A stretch of 19,034 nt of DNA from DATKQI01 sp035532755 (GCA_035532755.1 DATKQI010000395.1:1-19034), one strand, 5' to 3'; counted from the first letter of the stretch, positions 6,545-14,067 are shown. Made by a program: numbers and translations. The notes: a model not told the origin generated them from the letters alone.

Positions 6545-8079
6545 GTTTGCCGGCCGCGATGCCGCCCGCCACTGCCGGCCCGGCGCCGGCGGTGGAAGGG
6601 GTGGGGCTCGGCCGGTCCTACGGCGGCGTGCGCGCCTTGCGCGATGCGGACTTCTCCGCCGTGGCGGGCGAGGTGCACGCGCTGGTGGGGGAGAACGGCG
6701 CGGGCAAGAGCACGCTGATCAAGGTGCTCGGCGGCCGGGTGCGCCCCGATACGGGCATCATGCGGATCAAGGGCCGGGACGTCAGCCTCGCCAGCCCGCA
6801 TGCCGCGCACGCCCTGGGCGCCTGGACCGTGTTCCAGGAGCTTACGCTGCTGCCGTGGATGACCGTGGCGGAAAACCTGCTGCTGGGCCGCGAGCCGCGC
6901 AGCCGGCTCGGCCTGATCGACCGGGCCGCCACCGAACGCGCGGCGGAGGCAACGCTCGGCCTGCTCGGCATCCACCATATCGACCCGCTCGCGCTGGTGG
7001 AGGACATCTCCCTGGCCGAGCGCCAGATCATCGAGATCGTGCGCGCGATCACCCAGAACCCGGAAATCCTGTTCCTCGATGAACCCACCTCCTCGCTGGT
7101 CGAGCGCGAGGTGGAATGGCTGTTCGGGCAGATCCGCCGGCTGCGCGCGGCGGGCACCTGCGTGATCTTCACCTCCCATCGGTGGAACGAGATCAGCAAC
7201 ATCGCCGACCGGATCACGGTGTTCCGCGCCGGCACCGGGGTGGGCACGTTTACCGAGATCGACGAGAGCGAGGCCGTCACGCTGATGACCGGGCAGCGGG
7301 TGGATGCGCTCTATCCGAAGCCGCCGGAATCCGTGCGGCCGGCGCCCGCGTTGCAGGTGGCGGCGCTGGCCGGGCCGGGCGTGGCGGGCGTGTCCTTCGC
7401 GCTCAACAAGGGCGAGATCCTCGGCGTCGGCGGCCTCGCCGGCCATGGCCATCGGGAGCTGTTCTTCATGCTGTTCGGTGCCCTGCGCGCCGCTTCGGGA
7501 ACCGTGAAGGTGGACGGCAAGCCGGTGCGGATCACAAGCCCGCGCGCGGCCATCCGCACCGGCACCGGCATCGCGCTCGTGCCCGAAGACCGCAAGAGCG
7601 AGGGGCTGCTGCTCGCGATGAGCGTGCGGGACAATCTCACCCTGTCGATCCTGCGCCGCATCGCGCGCGCGGGCGTGATCCGGCAGGGCGCGGAGCAGGG
7701 GCTGTGCCGGCGGACCGTCGATCAGTTGAAGGTGCGCACATCCGGCCTGTCCAGCCGGGTGGGCGCGCTGTCGGGCGGCAACCAGCAGAAGGTGCTGCTC
7801 GGGCGGTGGCTGCTGGCGGATTGCCACACCCTCCTGCTGTACGACGTGACCCGCGGGGTGGATGTGGCGACCAAGCATGAAATCTACGAACTGATGGTGC
7901 GGCTGGCCGCCGAGGGGCGGGCGATCCTGTTCTATTCGTCGGATGCGGAGGAACTCGCGCATCTTTCCCACCGGGTGCTGGTCATGCGCGAAGGGCGGAT
8001 CGCGGCCGAGCTGCCGGCCGCGGGGCTGACGGCGGAGGATGTGGTGGCCGCGGCGGTGCGAGACTCCCGTGCCGCCTGA
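6541..8079 (+). CDS. CUT2-type sugar ABC transporter, double ATP-binding protein (RbsA/MglA-like)
   Basis: A 512-residue tandem ABC ATPase that powers the two permeases that follow. Domain 1: Walker A GENGAGKST at residues 50-58, a signature-like ISLAERQ at 156-162 (Ala where LSGG-type signatures have Gly) and Walker B LFLDEP with D180-E181. Domain 2 is degenerate, as usual for the family: no Walker A P-loop (GVGGLAGHGHRE instead), but a clear SGGNQQ signature at 411-416. The second Walker B reads LLLYDVTRGVDV, so the Asp-Glu pair is Tyr434-Asp435. Thus one composite ATP site is probably catalytic. The ATG at 6541 overlaps the binding-protein stop as ATGA; the frame is open further upstream inside that gene, but the extension would be a shadow. 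Confidence 0.95.
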   Translation: MSLPAAMPPATAGPAPAVEGVGLGRSYGGVRALRDADFSAVAGEVHALVGENGAGKSTLIKVLGGRVRPDTGIMRIKGRDVSLASPHAAHALGAWTVFQELTLLPWMTVAENLLLGREPRSRLGLIDRAATERAAEATLGLLGIHHIDPLALVEDISLAERQIIEIVRAITQNPEILFLDEPTSSLVEREVEWLFGQIRRLRAAGTCVIFTSHRWNEISNIADRITVFRAGTGVGTFTEIDESEAVTLMTGQRVDALYPKPPESVRPAPALQVAALAGPGVAGVSFALNKGEILGVGGLAGHGHRELFFMLFGALRAASGTVKVDGKPVRITSPRAAIRTGTGIALVPEDRKSEGLLLAMSVRDNLTLSILRRIARAGVIRQGAEQGLCRRTVDQLKVRTSGLSSRVGALSGGNQQKVLLGRWLLADCHTLLLYDVTRGVDVATKHEIYELMVRLAAEGRAILFYSSDAEELAHLSHRVLVMREGRIAAELPAAGLTAEDVVAAAVRDSRAA

Positions 8080-9067
8080 CACCGCGCGCGCCGCACGGCG
8101 CAGCCCCACCTTCCATCGCCTGACGCAGAACGCGCCGCTGCTGCTCTCCGCCGCGATGCTGCTGGCCGCCGTTGTCCTGTACTGCGTGATCTATGTCGCC
8201 TCCCAGCACCGCCTGCCGGGCGGGTTCGAACTTACCTCCACCGTGAACAACACCATGCCGCTCGCTATGGCGGCGGTGGGGCAGAGCCTTGTGGTGCTGA
8301 CCCGCGGGATAGACCTCTCGGTCGGCGGCATCATCGACATGACCAATGCCGTCGCGGCGATCACGATCCACAAATCGCCCGCCAGCATGGTGCTGTGGAC
8401 GGTGCTGATCCTGCTGATCGGCGCGGCGGCCGGGCTGGTGAACGGGCTGCTGGTGGCGATCGGCCGGCTGCAGCCGATCCTGGTCACACTCGCCACGCTG
8501 TCGATCTTCCAGGGGCTCGCCATCCGCGTGCTGCCGCAGCCGGGCGGGGCGATCCCGGAGGCCTATACCAACGTGCTGGCCAACATCTCCGGGCCGGTTT
8601 CGCTGGCCTATGTGGTGCTGCTCGCGCTGCTGTGGCGGGCGTTCCGGCGCACGCGGCTCGGTGTGGCGATCTTCGCCATCGGCAACGACGAGCAGGCCGC
8701 GCAGACCAACGGCATCAACGTCATCCGCACCAAGATCCTGGCCTACGTGCTGGGCGGCACCTTCTCCGCCGCCGCAGGATTGTTCCTTGCGGCTGCGGCG
8801 ACGGCGGGGGATGCGACCACGGGCAACAGCTTCACGCTGACCTCCATCGTCGCGATCGTGCTGGGCGGGGTCAGCCTGTTCGGCGGGCGCGGCAGCGCGG
8901 TGGGCGGTATCATCGGCGCGTTCGTGATCAACATGATCGTCAACATCCTGTTCTTCGCCCACATCAACCCGCTGTACCAGGATTTCTATGAAGGGCTGTT
9001 CCTCGTGATCGCGGTCGTGGCGGCATCGGGCGTCGGGCATCTGGCGCGGCGGGGGAGCGGCAGATGA
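8069..9067 (+). CDS. CUT2-type sugar ABC transporter permease 1 (RbsC-like)
   Basis: A 332-residue inner-membrane permease of the BPD_transp_2 family. After a basic, Arg-rich N-terminal tail of about 25 residues, about 8-10 hydrophobic helices can be seen. Family marks are GQSLVVLTRGIDLSVGGI, GRLQPILVTLATLSIFQGLA, the FAIGNDEQAAQTNGINV coupling-loop region and VLGGVSLFGGRGSAVGG. I choose the GTG at 8069, which overlaps the ATPase stop by 11 bases; an ATG at 8039 in the same frame is possible, but GGAGG directly abuts it, too close for initiation. The ribosome site before 8069 is weak, so translational coupling to the ATPase is likely. It pairs with permease 2 as a heterodimer. Confidence 0.93.
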   Translation: MPPDTARAARRSPTFHRLTQNAPLLLSAAMLLAAVVLYCVIYVASQHRLPGGFELTSTVNNTMPLAMAAVGQSLVVLTRGIDLSVGGIIDMTNAVAAITIHKSPASMVLWTVLILLIGAAAGLVNGLLVAIGRLQPILVTLATLSIFQGLAIRVLPQPGGAIPEAYTNVLANISGPVSLAYVVLLALLWRAFRRTRLGVAIFAIGNDEQAAQTNGINVIRTKILAYVLGGTFSAAAGLFLAAAATAGDATTGNSFTLTSIVAIVLGGVSLFGGRGSAVGGIIGAFVINMIVNILFFAHINPLYQDFYEGLFLVIAVVAASGVGHLARRGSGR

Positions 9068-10035
9068 GCAGGACCGGCGTGGTGGCGTGGCTGAGCGTGG
9101 AGCGGCGGCGCATCCTGTATGCGTGCATTGCCGCCGTGCTGCTGTTCGTGATCGGGAATGTCGTGCGGCCCGGCTTCGCCCGCCCGGCCAGCATCGAGGC
9201 GGTGCTGGTGGTGGCCAGTTTCGTGGGGCTGGTGGCTGCCGGCCAGACCTTCGTGATCCTCATCGGCGGGATCGATCTGTCGGTGCCATGGATCCTGAAC
9301 GCGGCGGCGATCCTGCTGGTGACCAGCTCGCTGGGGCAGGATGCGCGCGCGCCGTGGGCCCTGCTGCTGACGCTCGGGATGGGTGCGGTGGTCGGCATGG
9401 TCAACGGGCTCGGCATCGCCCTGCTGGGCGTGCCGGCGGTGGTGATGACGCTGGCCATGAACGGCATCATGGAAGGGCTCACGCTGGGGCTGAGCGGCGG
9501 GCTGACGTGCGGGGCCTGCGCCTCCTACGCCCCGCCGGTGGTGCAGGCGGCGGTGCATGACACCATCCTGGGCCTGCCGGCGGTGTTGTACCTGTGGGCC
9601 GCGGTGATCGTGCTGGTCTCGTTCGTGCTCAGCCTGACAGTGTTCGGCCGCGCCACCTACGCGATCGGCAACAACGCGCGGGCGAGCTATCTGGCCGGTG
9701 TGAACGTGACGGCGATGACTGTGGCGCTGTACACGCTGAGCGGAATGTTCTCGGCGCTTGCCGGTATCATGCTGGTGGGGTTCGGCGGCCAGGCGTCGCT
9801 CGGGATGGGCGATCCGTACCTGTTCCAGTCGATCGCGGCGGTGGTGATCGGCGGGGTGTACATCCTGGGCGGGCGCGGCCATTACATCGGCTCGGCGGCC
9901 GGGGCGGTCACGCTGGTCGCGCTCGTCAGCGTGCTGCTGGCGATGAACATGCCGGATTACGGGCGCAGCATCATCTACGGCGTCATCATCCTCGCGCTGC
10001 TGCTGCTGTACGGGCGCGAAGAAGGGGAGGGCTGA
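9064..10035 (+). CDS. CUT2-type sugar ABC transporter permease 2 (RbsC-like)
   Basis: A 323-residue permease of the same family as permease 1, with about ten hydrophobic helices. It has the same ordered marks: AAGQTFVILIGGIDLSV, a GVPAVVMTLAMNGIMEG segment, the YAIGNNARASYLAGVNV coupling loop and VIGGVYILGGRGHYIG. A small extra feature is a CGAC pair (C149, C152) in the loop after the central helices. Its ATG overlaps the previous stop as ATGA. With the neighbouring permease it should form the membrane channel of the transporter. It is the last gene of the operon and its stop codon lies in the left arm of a strong hairpin. Confidence 0.93.
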   Translation: MSRTGVVAWLSVERRRILYACIAAVLLFVIGNVVRPGFARPASIEAVLVVASFVGLVAAGQTFVILIGGIDLSVPWILNAAAILLVTSSLGQDARAPWALLLTLGMGAVVGMVNGLGIALLGVPAVVMTLAMNGIMEGLTLGLSGGLTCGACASYAPPVVQAAVHDTILGLPAVLYLWAAVIVLVSFVLSLTVFGRATYAIGNNARASYLAGVNVTAMTVALYTLSGMFSALAGIMLVGFGGQASLGMGDPYLFQSIAAVVIGGVYILGGRGHYIGSAAGAVTLVALVSVLLAMNMPDYGRSIIYGVIILALLLLYGREEGEG

Positions 10036-10077
10036 ACGCCGCGGCCGGCGCGGGCTTGTGCGCCGGCCGTGGCGTTC
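10034..10077. terminator. Strong hairpin between convergent genes, likely bidirectional terminator
   Basis: Two 18-base arms (10034-10051 and 10060-10077) pair along their full length, with one G-T wobble, around the 8-base loop GGGCTTGT. The stem is very GC-rich. It starts at the permease 2 stop codon and lies 27 bases from the end of the small minus-strand gene, so it can end transcription from both sides. No T-run follows on either strand, so efficiency as an intrinsic terminator is uncertain; mRNA 3'-end protection is an alternative. Confidence 0.7.
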
Positions 10078-10104
10078 GCAGGCAAGACGATCAGAAAGCC
10101 GGCG

Positions 10105-10284
10105 TCAGAGCCCGCCGCCCAGCAGGCCGCCGAGGTTGAGGCTGCCAAGAAGGCTGGCCAGCAGGGCGTCGAGATCGCCGAGCAGGCCGCCGAGGCCGTG
10201 GATGGAAACCGTAACGGAATCGGCCGCCATGGCCGGCATCGTCGCGACCGCGAGCAGAGCCGCAGCCACAAGGTATTTCTTCAT
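10105..10284 (-). CDS. Small secreted Gly/Leu-rich protein, unknown family
   Basis: A 59-residue gene. The first 20 or 21 residues (MKKYLVAAALLAVATMPAMA, then A) form a textbook Sec signal peptide with an AMA cleavage site. The mature part of about 39 residues starts DSVTVSIHG and then is almost entirely Gly, Leu, Ala, Ser and Asp. It has two exact LGGLLG repeats (residues 31-36 and 51-56) and a GDLDALLASLLGSLNL segment between them. No Cys is present. A strong ribosome site, GGAAGGAA, lies seven bases before the ATG. Ordinary start, signal sequence and GC-rich third positions support coding. It is convergent with the sugar transporter. No family is recognised; a surface, amyloid-like or membrane-active peptide is conceivable but not shown. 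Confidence 0.78.
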   Translation of the reverse strand: MKKYLVAAALLAVATMPAMAADSVTVSIHGLGGLLGDLDALLASLLGSLNLGGLLGGGL

Positions 10285-10297
10285 CGTCGTGTTCCTT

Positions 10298-10379
10298 CCA
10301 ATTTATTGGACTATGGTCAATTTTTTGATTGACCTAAGACATCATCGGCCCAGGAAATCTTCCTGGCGCCGGGAGCGCC
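10298..10379 (-). promoter_or_regulatory. Structured 5' leader: series of inverted repeats before the small secreted gene
   Basis: In transcript order on the minus strand: GGCGC-loop-GCGCC (10365-10379), CCAGGAA-3-TTCCTGG (10350-10366, sharing two bases with the first), GGTCAAT-6-ATTGACC (10315-10334) and CCAAT-2-ATTGG (10298-10309). All arms are perfect. The last one abuts the Shine-Dalgarno. They could be RNA hairpins controlling translation, or DNA operators. The first two cannot both form fully, which would allow switching; that is inference. It matches no riboswitch class I can name. Confidence 0.45.
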
Positions 10380-10455
10380 ATCTTGGAAATCGCAGCCAGC
10401 AACAGGAACATCATTGAAATTGCATGATGATTTGATGAGGAATTTTATTGTATGA

Positions 10456-10484
10456 AATATAACTATCAAAAATATATATATCAA
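10456..10484 (-). promoter_or_regulatory. Putative sigma-70-type promoter for the small secreted gene
   Basis: On the minus strand TTGATA (10479-10484, 5 of 6 matches to TTGACA) is followed after exactly 17 bases by TATATT (10456-10461, 5 of 6 to TATAAT). It lies in the most AT-rich stretch of the window. A start near 10449 would give a leader of about 165 bases before the ATG at 10284. AT-rich DNA yields chance matches, so the exact boxes are uncertain. Confidence 0.5.
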
Positions 10485-10506
10485 TCTCACGTAATGGTGT
10501 TCTGCT

Positions 10507-11334
10507 TTATTCCTTGCGCATAAATCGGCACGCACCGGTCCAGAACCGGGCCCCCTGCGCGCCCGATGATTCCGGCCGGCGCGCGAGGAGGCGCATCAAC
10601 ATCCCTGCACGCCCCAACTGCACAGCGGTCCGCAGGAAGGACCGTACCTCCACCGGCGCCCAGCCATGGGGGATGAAGAAACCCGGCCCCTCGGCCGGAG
10701 CGAAGTGCATGGGCGCCGCTTTCAGCTCCGTGGCGTATCTCTTCTGCATCGCGCGCAACACGCCCGGCGAGTTCAATTCCAGCAGCCAGGTCTGGAACGC
10801 CGGCGGCGCGGCCAGATCGCGCGCCAAGGCCGCCACCTCGTCCGCCGGCAGGTAGGACAGGAACCCCTCGCTCACCACCAGTACCCGGTTCGCCGATGCG
10901 CCGATGCGTGTGAACGCGGTCTGCCGGGCAGCCGTATCGCCAAGGTCGAGCGGGATGCGTTCCAGCCGGCAGGACGGCGTGGCATCGGCAAGGGCGGCGG
11001 ATTTCTCCGCCATCAGGTCCGGCAGGTCGATCTCGATCCAGCGCAGGCCGGCCGGCAGCGCCATGCGGTAGGGGCGCGTGTCCAGCCCGGCGGCGAGGTT
11101 GAGCACCGTGTCCGCGCCGGCCGCAACCGCATCTTCGATCATCCGGTCGAACAGCCAGGTGCGGACGATCAGCGGCAGCACGGGCGCGCGGCCCATGCGC
11201 CGCGCAATCGCCGCGCCCTCCGCGCCATGCAGCAGGGCGGCCAGCGGATCGTGGAACAGCGCATCCGGGCGGAGGGATTCCTGCGCCCGGATATAGGCGA
11301 TCAATCTTGCCGTGTCCGAAACATGAATGATCAT
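10507..11334 (-). CDS. Class I SAM-dependent methyltransferase, LCM/PPM1-like family
   Basis: A 275-residue methyltransferase of the leucine-carboxyl-methyltransferase-like family (TIGR00027-type bacterial branch). Visible marks: the N-terminal TARLIAYIRAQES and HDPLAALLHG helices, SAM motif I NLAAGLDTRPYR (about 79-90), the acidic EIDLPDLMAEK loop that contacts the ribose, and the motif IV-like VVSEGFLSYLP. In eukaryotes relatives methylate the C-terminal Leu of PP2A; bacterial members are used in small-molecule O-methylation, and the substrate here is unknown. The C-terminal lid region (GFFIPHGWAP onward) is complete, so length is normal. The ATG at 11334 is the first in frame. It lies 46 bases after an EamA transporter gene on the same strand, possibly cotranscribed. 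Confidence 0.88.
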   Translation of the reverse strand: MIIHVSDTARLIAYIRAQESLRPDALFHDPLAALLHGAEGAAIARRMGRAPVLPLIVRTWLFDRMIEDAVAAGADTVLNLAAGLDTRPYRMALPAGLRWIEIDLPDLMAEKSAALADATPSCRLERIPLDLGDTAARQTAFTRIGASANRVLVVSEGFLSYLPADEVAALARDLAAPPAFQTWLLELNSPGVLRAMQKRYATELKAAPMHFAPAEGPGFFIPHGWAPVEVRSFLRTAVQLGRAGMLMRLLARRPESSGAQGARFWTGACRFMRKE

Positions 11335-11380
11335 CGGCGCATGGTCGCCATCGCGCCGGTTCCGCGCAAGTGGGGCGGCG

Positions 11381-12328
11381 TCAGGCGCGGGCGGGCCGCC
11401 GCCTTGTCAGGCGTGCCGGCCACGCCCCCAGCGCGATCATGGTCGCTGCCAGCATCAGGGCCATGCCCAGCGCCTCCGCCGGATGCAGCGTCTCGTGGTC
11501 CAGCAGCACGCCGAGGATGACGGCGACCGCCGGGCAGACGAAGGCATAGGAACCGGCGCGCGAGGCACCCCAATCCCGCAGCAGGACAAGGTAGATCGAC
11601 GTGCCCACCAGCGAGCCGAACACCACCAGGAACAGCCAGCTTGCCCAACCCATCCAGCCCCATTGGCCCAGCGCGGCGTGCGTTGCCCCGGGCTCGAACG
11701 CGAGGCTGCCGGCAACCAGCAGGATCCCGCCCAGCAGGTTGCTCGCTCCGGCCACCAGCGTGGGCGGGTGGCTGCGCAGCAGCGGCCGGGCGACGACCGA
11801 TCCGGCGCAATAGGCGAGCGTGCTGGCGATGATCGCGATGGCGCCGGGCAACGGATCGCCGCCAGGGCCGCCGCCAGGGCCGCCGGACGAGAGGGAGCGG
11901 GAGAACAGGATGAACAGCCCGAGCACGCCGAGCCCGATCGCACCCGCCTGCCGCAGCGTGAACCGTTCCTGCCGGCCGGCGATGGCGAAGCCCAGCATGG
12001 CGAGCGGCATGACCGAGAGGTTCAGCACGGCGGCCAGCCCCGCGCCCACAAAGCGTTGGCCCCAGTACAGCGGCGCATAGGTCGCGGTGACCATCAGCAC
12101 GGCCACGACCAGCAGCCGCCCGAACGCCGGCGGGCTGAAGCGCAGGCGGATGCCACGCCCCCCGCACCATGCCAGGAACAGCGCCCCGGCCGTGACGAAC
12201 CGCGTGCCGGCGAAGAACGACGGCGGCACCGCATCCACGCCGAATTTCACCGCAAGCCAAGTGGTGCCCCAGATCGCGCACAGCGCCACGAACAGCAGCC
12301 GCTGCTTCGCGACGATCCTGGAATCCAT
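11381..12328 (-). CDS. EamA/DMT-superfamily transporter
   Basis: A 315-residue permease with ten predicted hydrophobic helices in two EamA repeats, about residues 8-135 and 160-300. Repeat 1 starts with LLFVALCAIWGTTWLAVKFGVDAVPP, the typical first helix with the W-G-T-x-W pattern; repeat 2 carries an FGSLVGTSIYLVLLRDWGASRAGSY segment and the VCPAVAVILGVLLDHETL end motif. Between the repeats lies a Gly/Pro-rich cytoplasmic linker (SSGGPGGGPGGDP). Family members move amino acids, nucleotides or other metabolites, usually outward; no substrate can be assigned. The frame is open 30 bases upstream, but the ATG at 12328 is preferred because GGAG lies seven bases before it. A methyltransferase gene follows on the same strand. 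Confidence 0.9.
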   Translation of the reverse strand: MDSRIVAKQRLLFVALCAIWGTTWLAVKFGVDAVPPSFFAGTRFVTAGALFLAWCGGRGIRLRFSPPAFGRLLVVAVLMVTATYAPLYWGQRFVGAGLAAVLNLSVMPLAMLGFAIAGRQERFTLRQAGAIGLGVLGLFILFSRSLSSGGPGGGPGGDPLPGAIAIIASTLAYCAGSVVARPLLRSHPPTLVAGASNLLGGILLVAGSLAFEPGATHAALGQWGWMGWASWLFLVVFGSLVGTSIYLVLLRDWGASRAGSYAFVCPAVAVILGVLLDHETLHPAEALGMALMLAATMIALGAWPARLTRRRPARA

Positions 12329-12476
12329 GCCGGCTCTCCACCCCCATCCGCCGACCAACGGCAGATGAAGCCGCCAAGCTAGCGGAATGCGCCGGGTTGC
12401 CGGTGCTGCCTGTTCGCAGCGGTGATGCGCGGAAACGTCATGTCGTGCTGTCCGTCACTCCACATGGCGCGTGCCG

Positions 12477-13478
12477 CTACATCAGCCGCTCGGTCCAGGT
12501 GCGCGGCGTGCGGGCGGTGCGGATCTCGATATCCAGATGGTAGCGGAACTTCCGCGGCCCGACCGCTCGGATATGGTCCACGATATCGCACAGCCCGTCG
12601 TCCAGGCTGCGGGTGGTACGGTAGCCCAGCATCGCCCGCGCCTTGGCGCTGCTGCACCAGGCGTTCTTCACCTCCTGCGGCCGGTCGCGCAGGTGCACGG
12701 GCTGGCAATCGAACCCGGTGATGCCGGTCAGCTTGCGGAACAGGTGGTTGATCGAGACGAATTCCTCGTCCGGCCCGATGTTCACCACCTGCCCCAGCCC
12801 ACGTTCCGTCAGCCCCATCGCGAGCAGGCAGGACAGGCAATCCTCGATATGGCTGAAGCAGCGCATCTGCTCGCCATCCCCGTACACGAACGGGGGGCGC
12901 TGCTGCAGCATCAGATTGGCCATGATGGAGGCGACGTTGCGGTACGGATCGTCGAACTTCTGCCGCTTGCCGATGATGTTGTGCGGCACCGCGATCGCAT
13001 ATTCGAAGCCGTGCGCGTGGGCGAGGTTGACCAGCGCCTGCTCCGCCGCGACCTTGGCGATGCCGTAGGGGTCCTGCGGGCGCGGATCGTAGGATTCCTC
13101 GAACGGCGCCGCGTTCGTGCCGTAGCGCGCCATCGAGCTGCAGAACACGATCCGCCGCGCCTCGTTCGCGATGGCCGCCGAGAACAGGCTGACCGATCCG
13201 GTGACGATATTGTCCATGATCATCGCCGGGGAGAACACCGACAACCCCTCATACGCGGTTGCGGCGCAGTGATAGACGAGCTCGCAGCCCTTCATCACCT
13301 TGGCCATGGCGTTGAAGTCCCGGCAATCGTACTGGAAGAACTCGGCTTCCGGCGGCACGTTCACCAGCTCCCCGCCGATCAGGCTGTCGCAGCCGGCCAC
13401 GTGGTGGCCCATCGCCAGCAGGCGCTCGGCGAGATGGCTGCCCAGGAAGCCGGCGATGCCGCTGATGAAGATGCGCAT
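12477..13478 (-). CDS. NAD-dependent epimerase/dehydratase, extended SDR (sugar-nucleotide type)
   Basis: A 333-residue extended short-chain dehydrogenase similar to GalE-type UDP-sugar epimerases and decarboxylases. It has the Rossmann GIAGFLG (residues 7-13), an aspartate at the end of strand 2 (CDSLIGG), the HCAAT segment near 70-74, SSMARYG with catalytic Ser (114-115) and the YGIAK pair Tyr138/Lys142. The substrate domain contains the VPHNIIGKRQKFDDPYRN and YGDGEQMRCFSHIEDC motifs usual in epimerases that act on NDP-sugars. The frame is open far upstream, but the ATG at 13478 with AGGGA six bases before it fits the Rossmann start exactly. It follows a methyltransferase and a GT2 gene on the same strand with a 19-base gap, which suggests glycan biosynthesis. 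Exact sugar unknown. Confidence 0.92.
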   Translation of the reverse strand: MRIFISGIAGFLGSHLAERLLAMGHHVAGCDSLIGGELVNVPPEAEFFQYDCRDFNAMAKVMKGCELVYHCAATAYEGLSVFSPAMIMDNIVTGSVSLFSAAIANEARRIVFCSSMARYGTNAAPFEESYDPRPQDPYGIAKVAAEQALVNLAHAHGFEYAIAVPHNIIGKRQKFDDPYRNVASIMANLMLQQRPPFVYGDGEQMRCFSHIEDCLSCLLAMGLTERGLGQVVNIGPDEEFVSINHLFRKLTGITGFDCQPVHLRDRPQEVKNAWCSSAKARAMLGYRTTRSLDDGLCDIVDHIRAVGPRKFRYHLDIEIRTARTPRTWTERLM

Positions 13479-13497
13479 GGGCTTCCCTCGCTCAGTC

Positions 13498-14067
13498 TCA
13501 GCGGACCAGGACCGCGCGCAATGCCTGCCCGCCCTTGCTGAACGGGTGCGACACCTCCACCCCGGTGAAACCCAGCCGGCCCGCCAGCGCGCGTATCTTT
13601 CCCTCGGTGTAGGCGGAATGGTGGAACTGGCCGGGGCCGTTCTGGTTGCCGAAGAACATGGTTTGCAGGATGCCCCACCGCTGGCCGAGGTCCCGCCCGC
13701 AACCGGCGTAATCGTCGGGGTGGCCGACACGATAGAACGCCTGCCAGTCGTCGGCCGCGGCCAGGAACTGCCCGCATGTCCATTCGAAATCCGGGACCTC
13801 GATCGTCAGTATTCCGCCCGGGCGCAGCACGCGCGCCATCTCCGGCCAGACAGCGCCTTCCTCCTGGAAGGTGAAATGCTCGAACACATGTTCGGCCAGG
13901 ATTTCCTGGACCGAACCGTCCGGGTAGGGCAGGGCGGTCGCGTCGATCCCGGTGACAACGCCGGGTGCGCGGGCCACGCGGTCGATGTTGATCCATCCGG
14001 CCATCACCTTCGCCCCGCATCCCAGATGCAGGCGGCAGGGCGCGGCCGCGTGCCCGTCCATCGGCAT
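13498..14067 (-). CDS. Class I SAM-dependent methyltransferase in a glycan operon
   Basis: A 189-residue methyltransferase of the Methyltransf_11/23 type often found in cell-surface polysaccharide clusters. Residues 12-20 hold SAM motif I (LHLGCGAKV), followed by GWINIDR with the acidic residue that binds ribose. LPYPDGSVQEILAEHVFEHF is the motif II/III area, and PEMARVLRPGGILTIEVPDF is the characteristic post-motif strand-helix of this family. A C-terminal YTEGKIRALAGRLGF segment closes the fold. The ATG at 14067 overlaps the stop of the GT2 gene (TGATG); the longer open frame upstream is a shadow of that gene. A second Met, two codons later, could also serve. Likely action: O- or N-methylation of a sugar or aglycone made by the neighbours (inferred). 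Confidence 0.88.
   Translation of the reverse strand: MPMDGHAAAPCRLHLGCGAKVMAGWINIDRVARAPGVVTGIDATALPYPDGSVQEILAEHVFEHFTFQEEGAVWPEMARVLRPGGILTIEVPDFEWTCGQFLAAADDWQAFYRVGHPDDYAGCGRDLGQRWGILQTMFFGNQNGPGQFHHSAYTEGKIRALAGRLGFTGVEVSHPFSKGGQALRAVLVR

Noticed and set aside
6334..8109. 591-residue minus-strand open frame opposite the ABC ATPase
   Set aside because: Rich in His/Gln/Arg runs typical of antisense shadow in GC-rich DNA; the plus-strand ATPase has all its motifs.
10317..10535. 72-residue minus-strand frame across the AT-rich leader
   Set aside because: It overlaps the methyltransferase end and the leader repeats, has no ribosome site I could see and mixes two compositions; a relic of a gene cannot be excluded but is not supported.
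11327..12382. 351-residue plus-strand frame opposite the EamA transporter
   Set aside because: Gln/Arg/His-rich antisense shadow without any domain; the minus-strand transporter is well supported.
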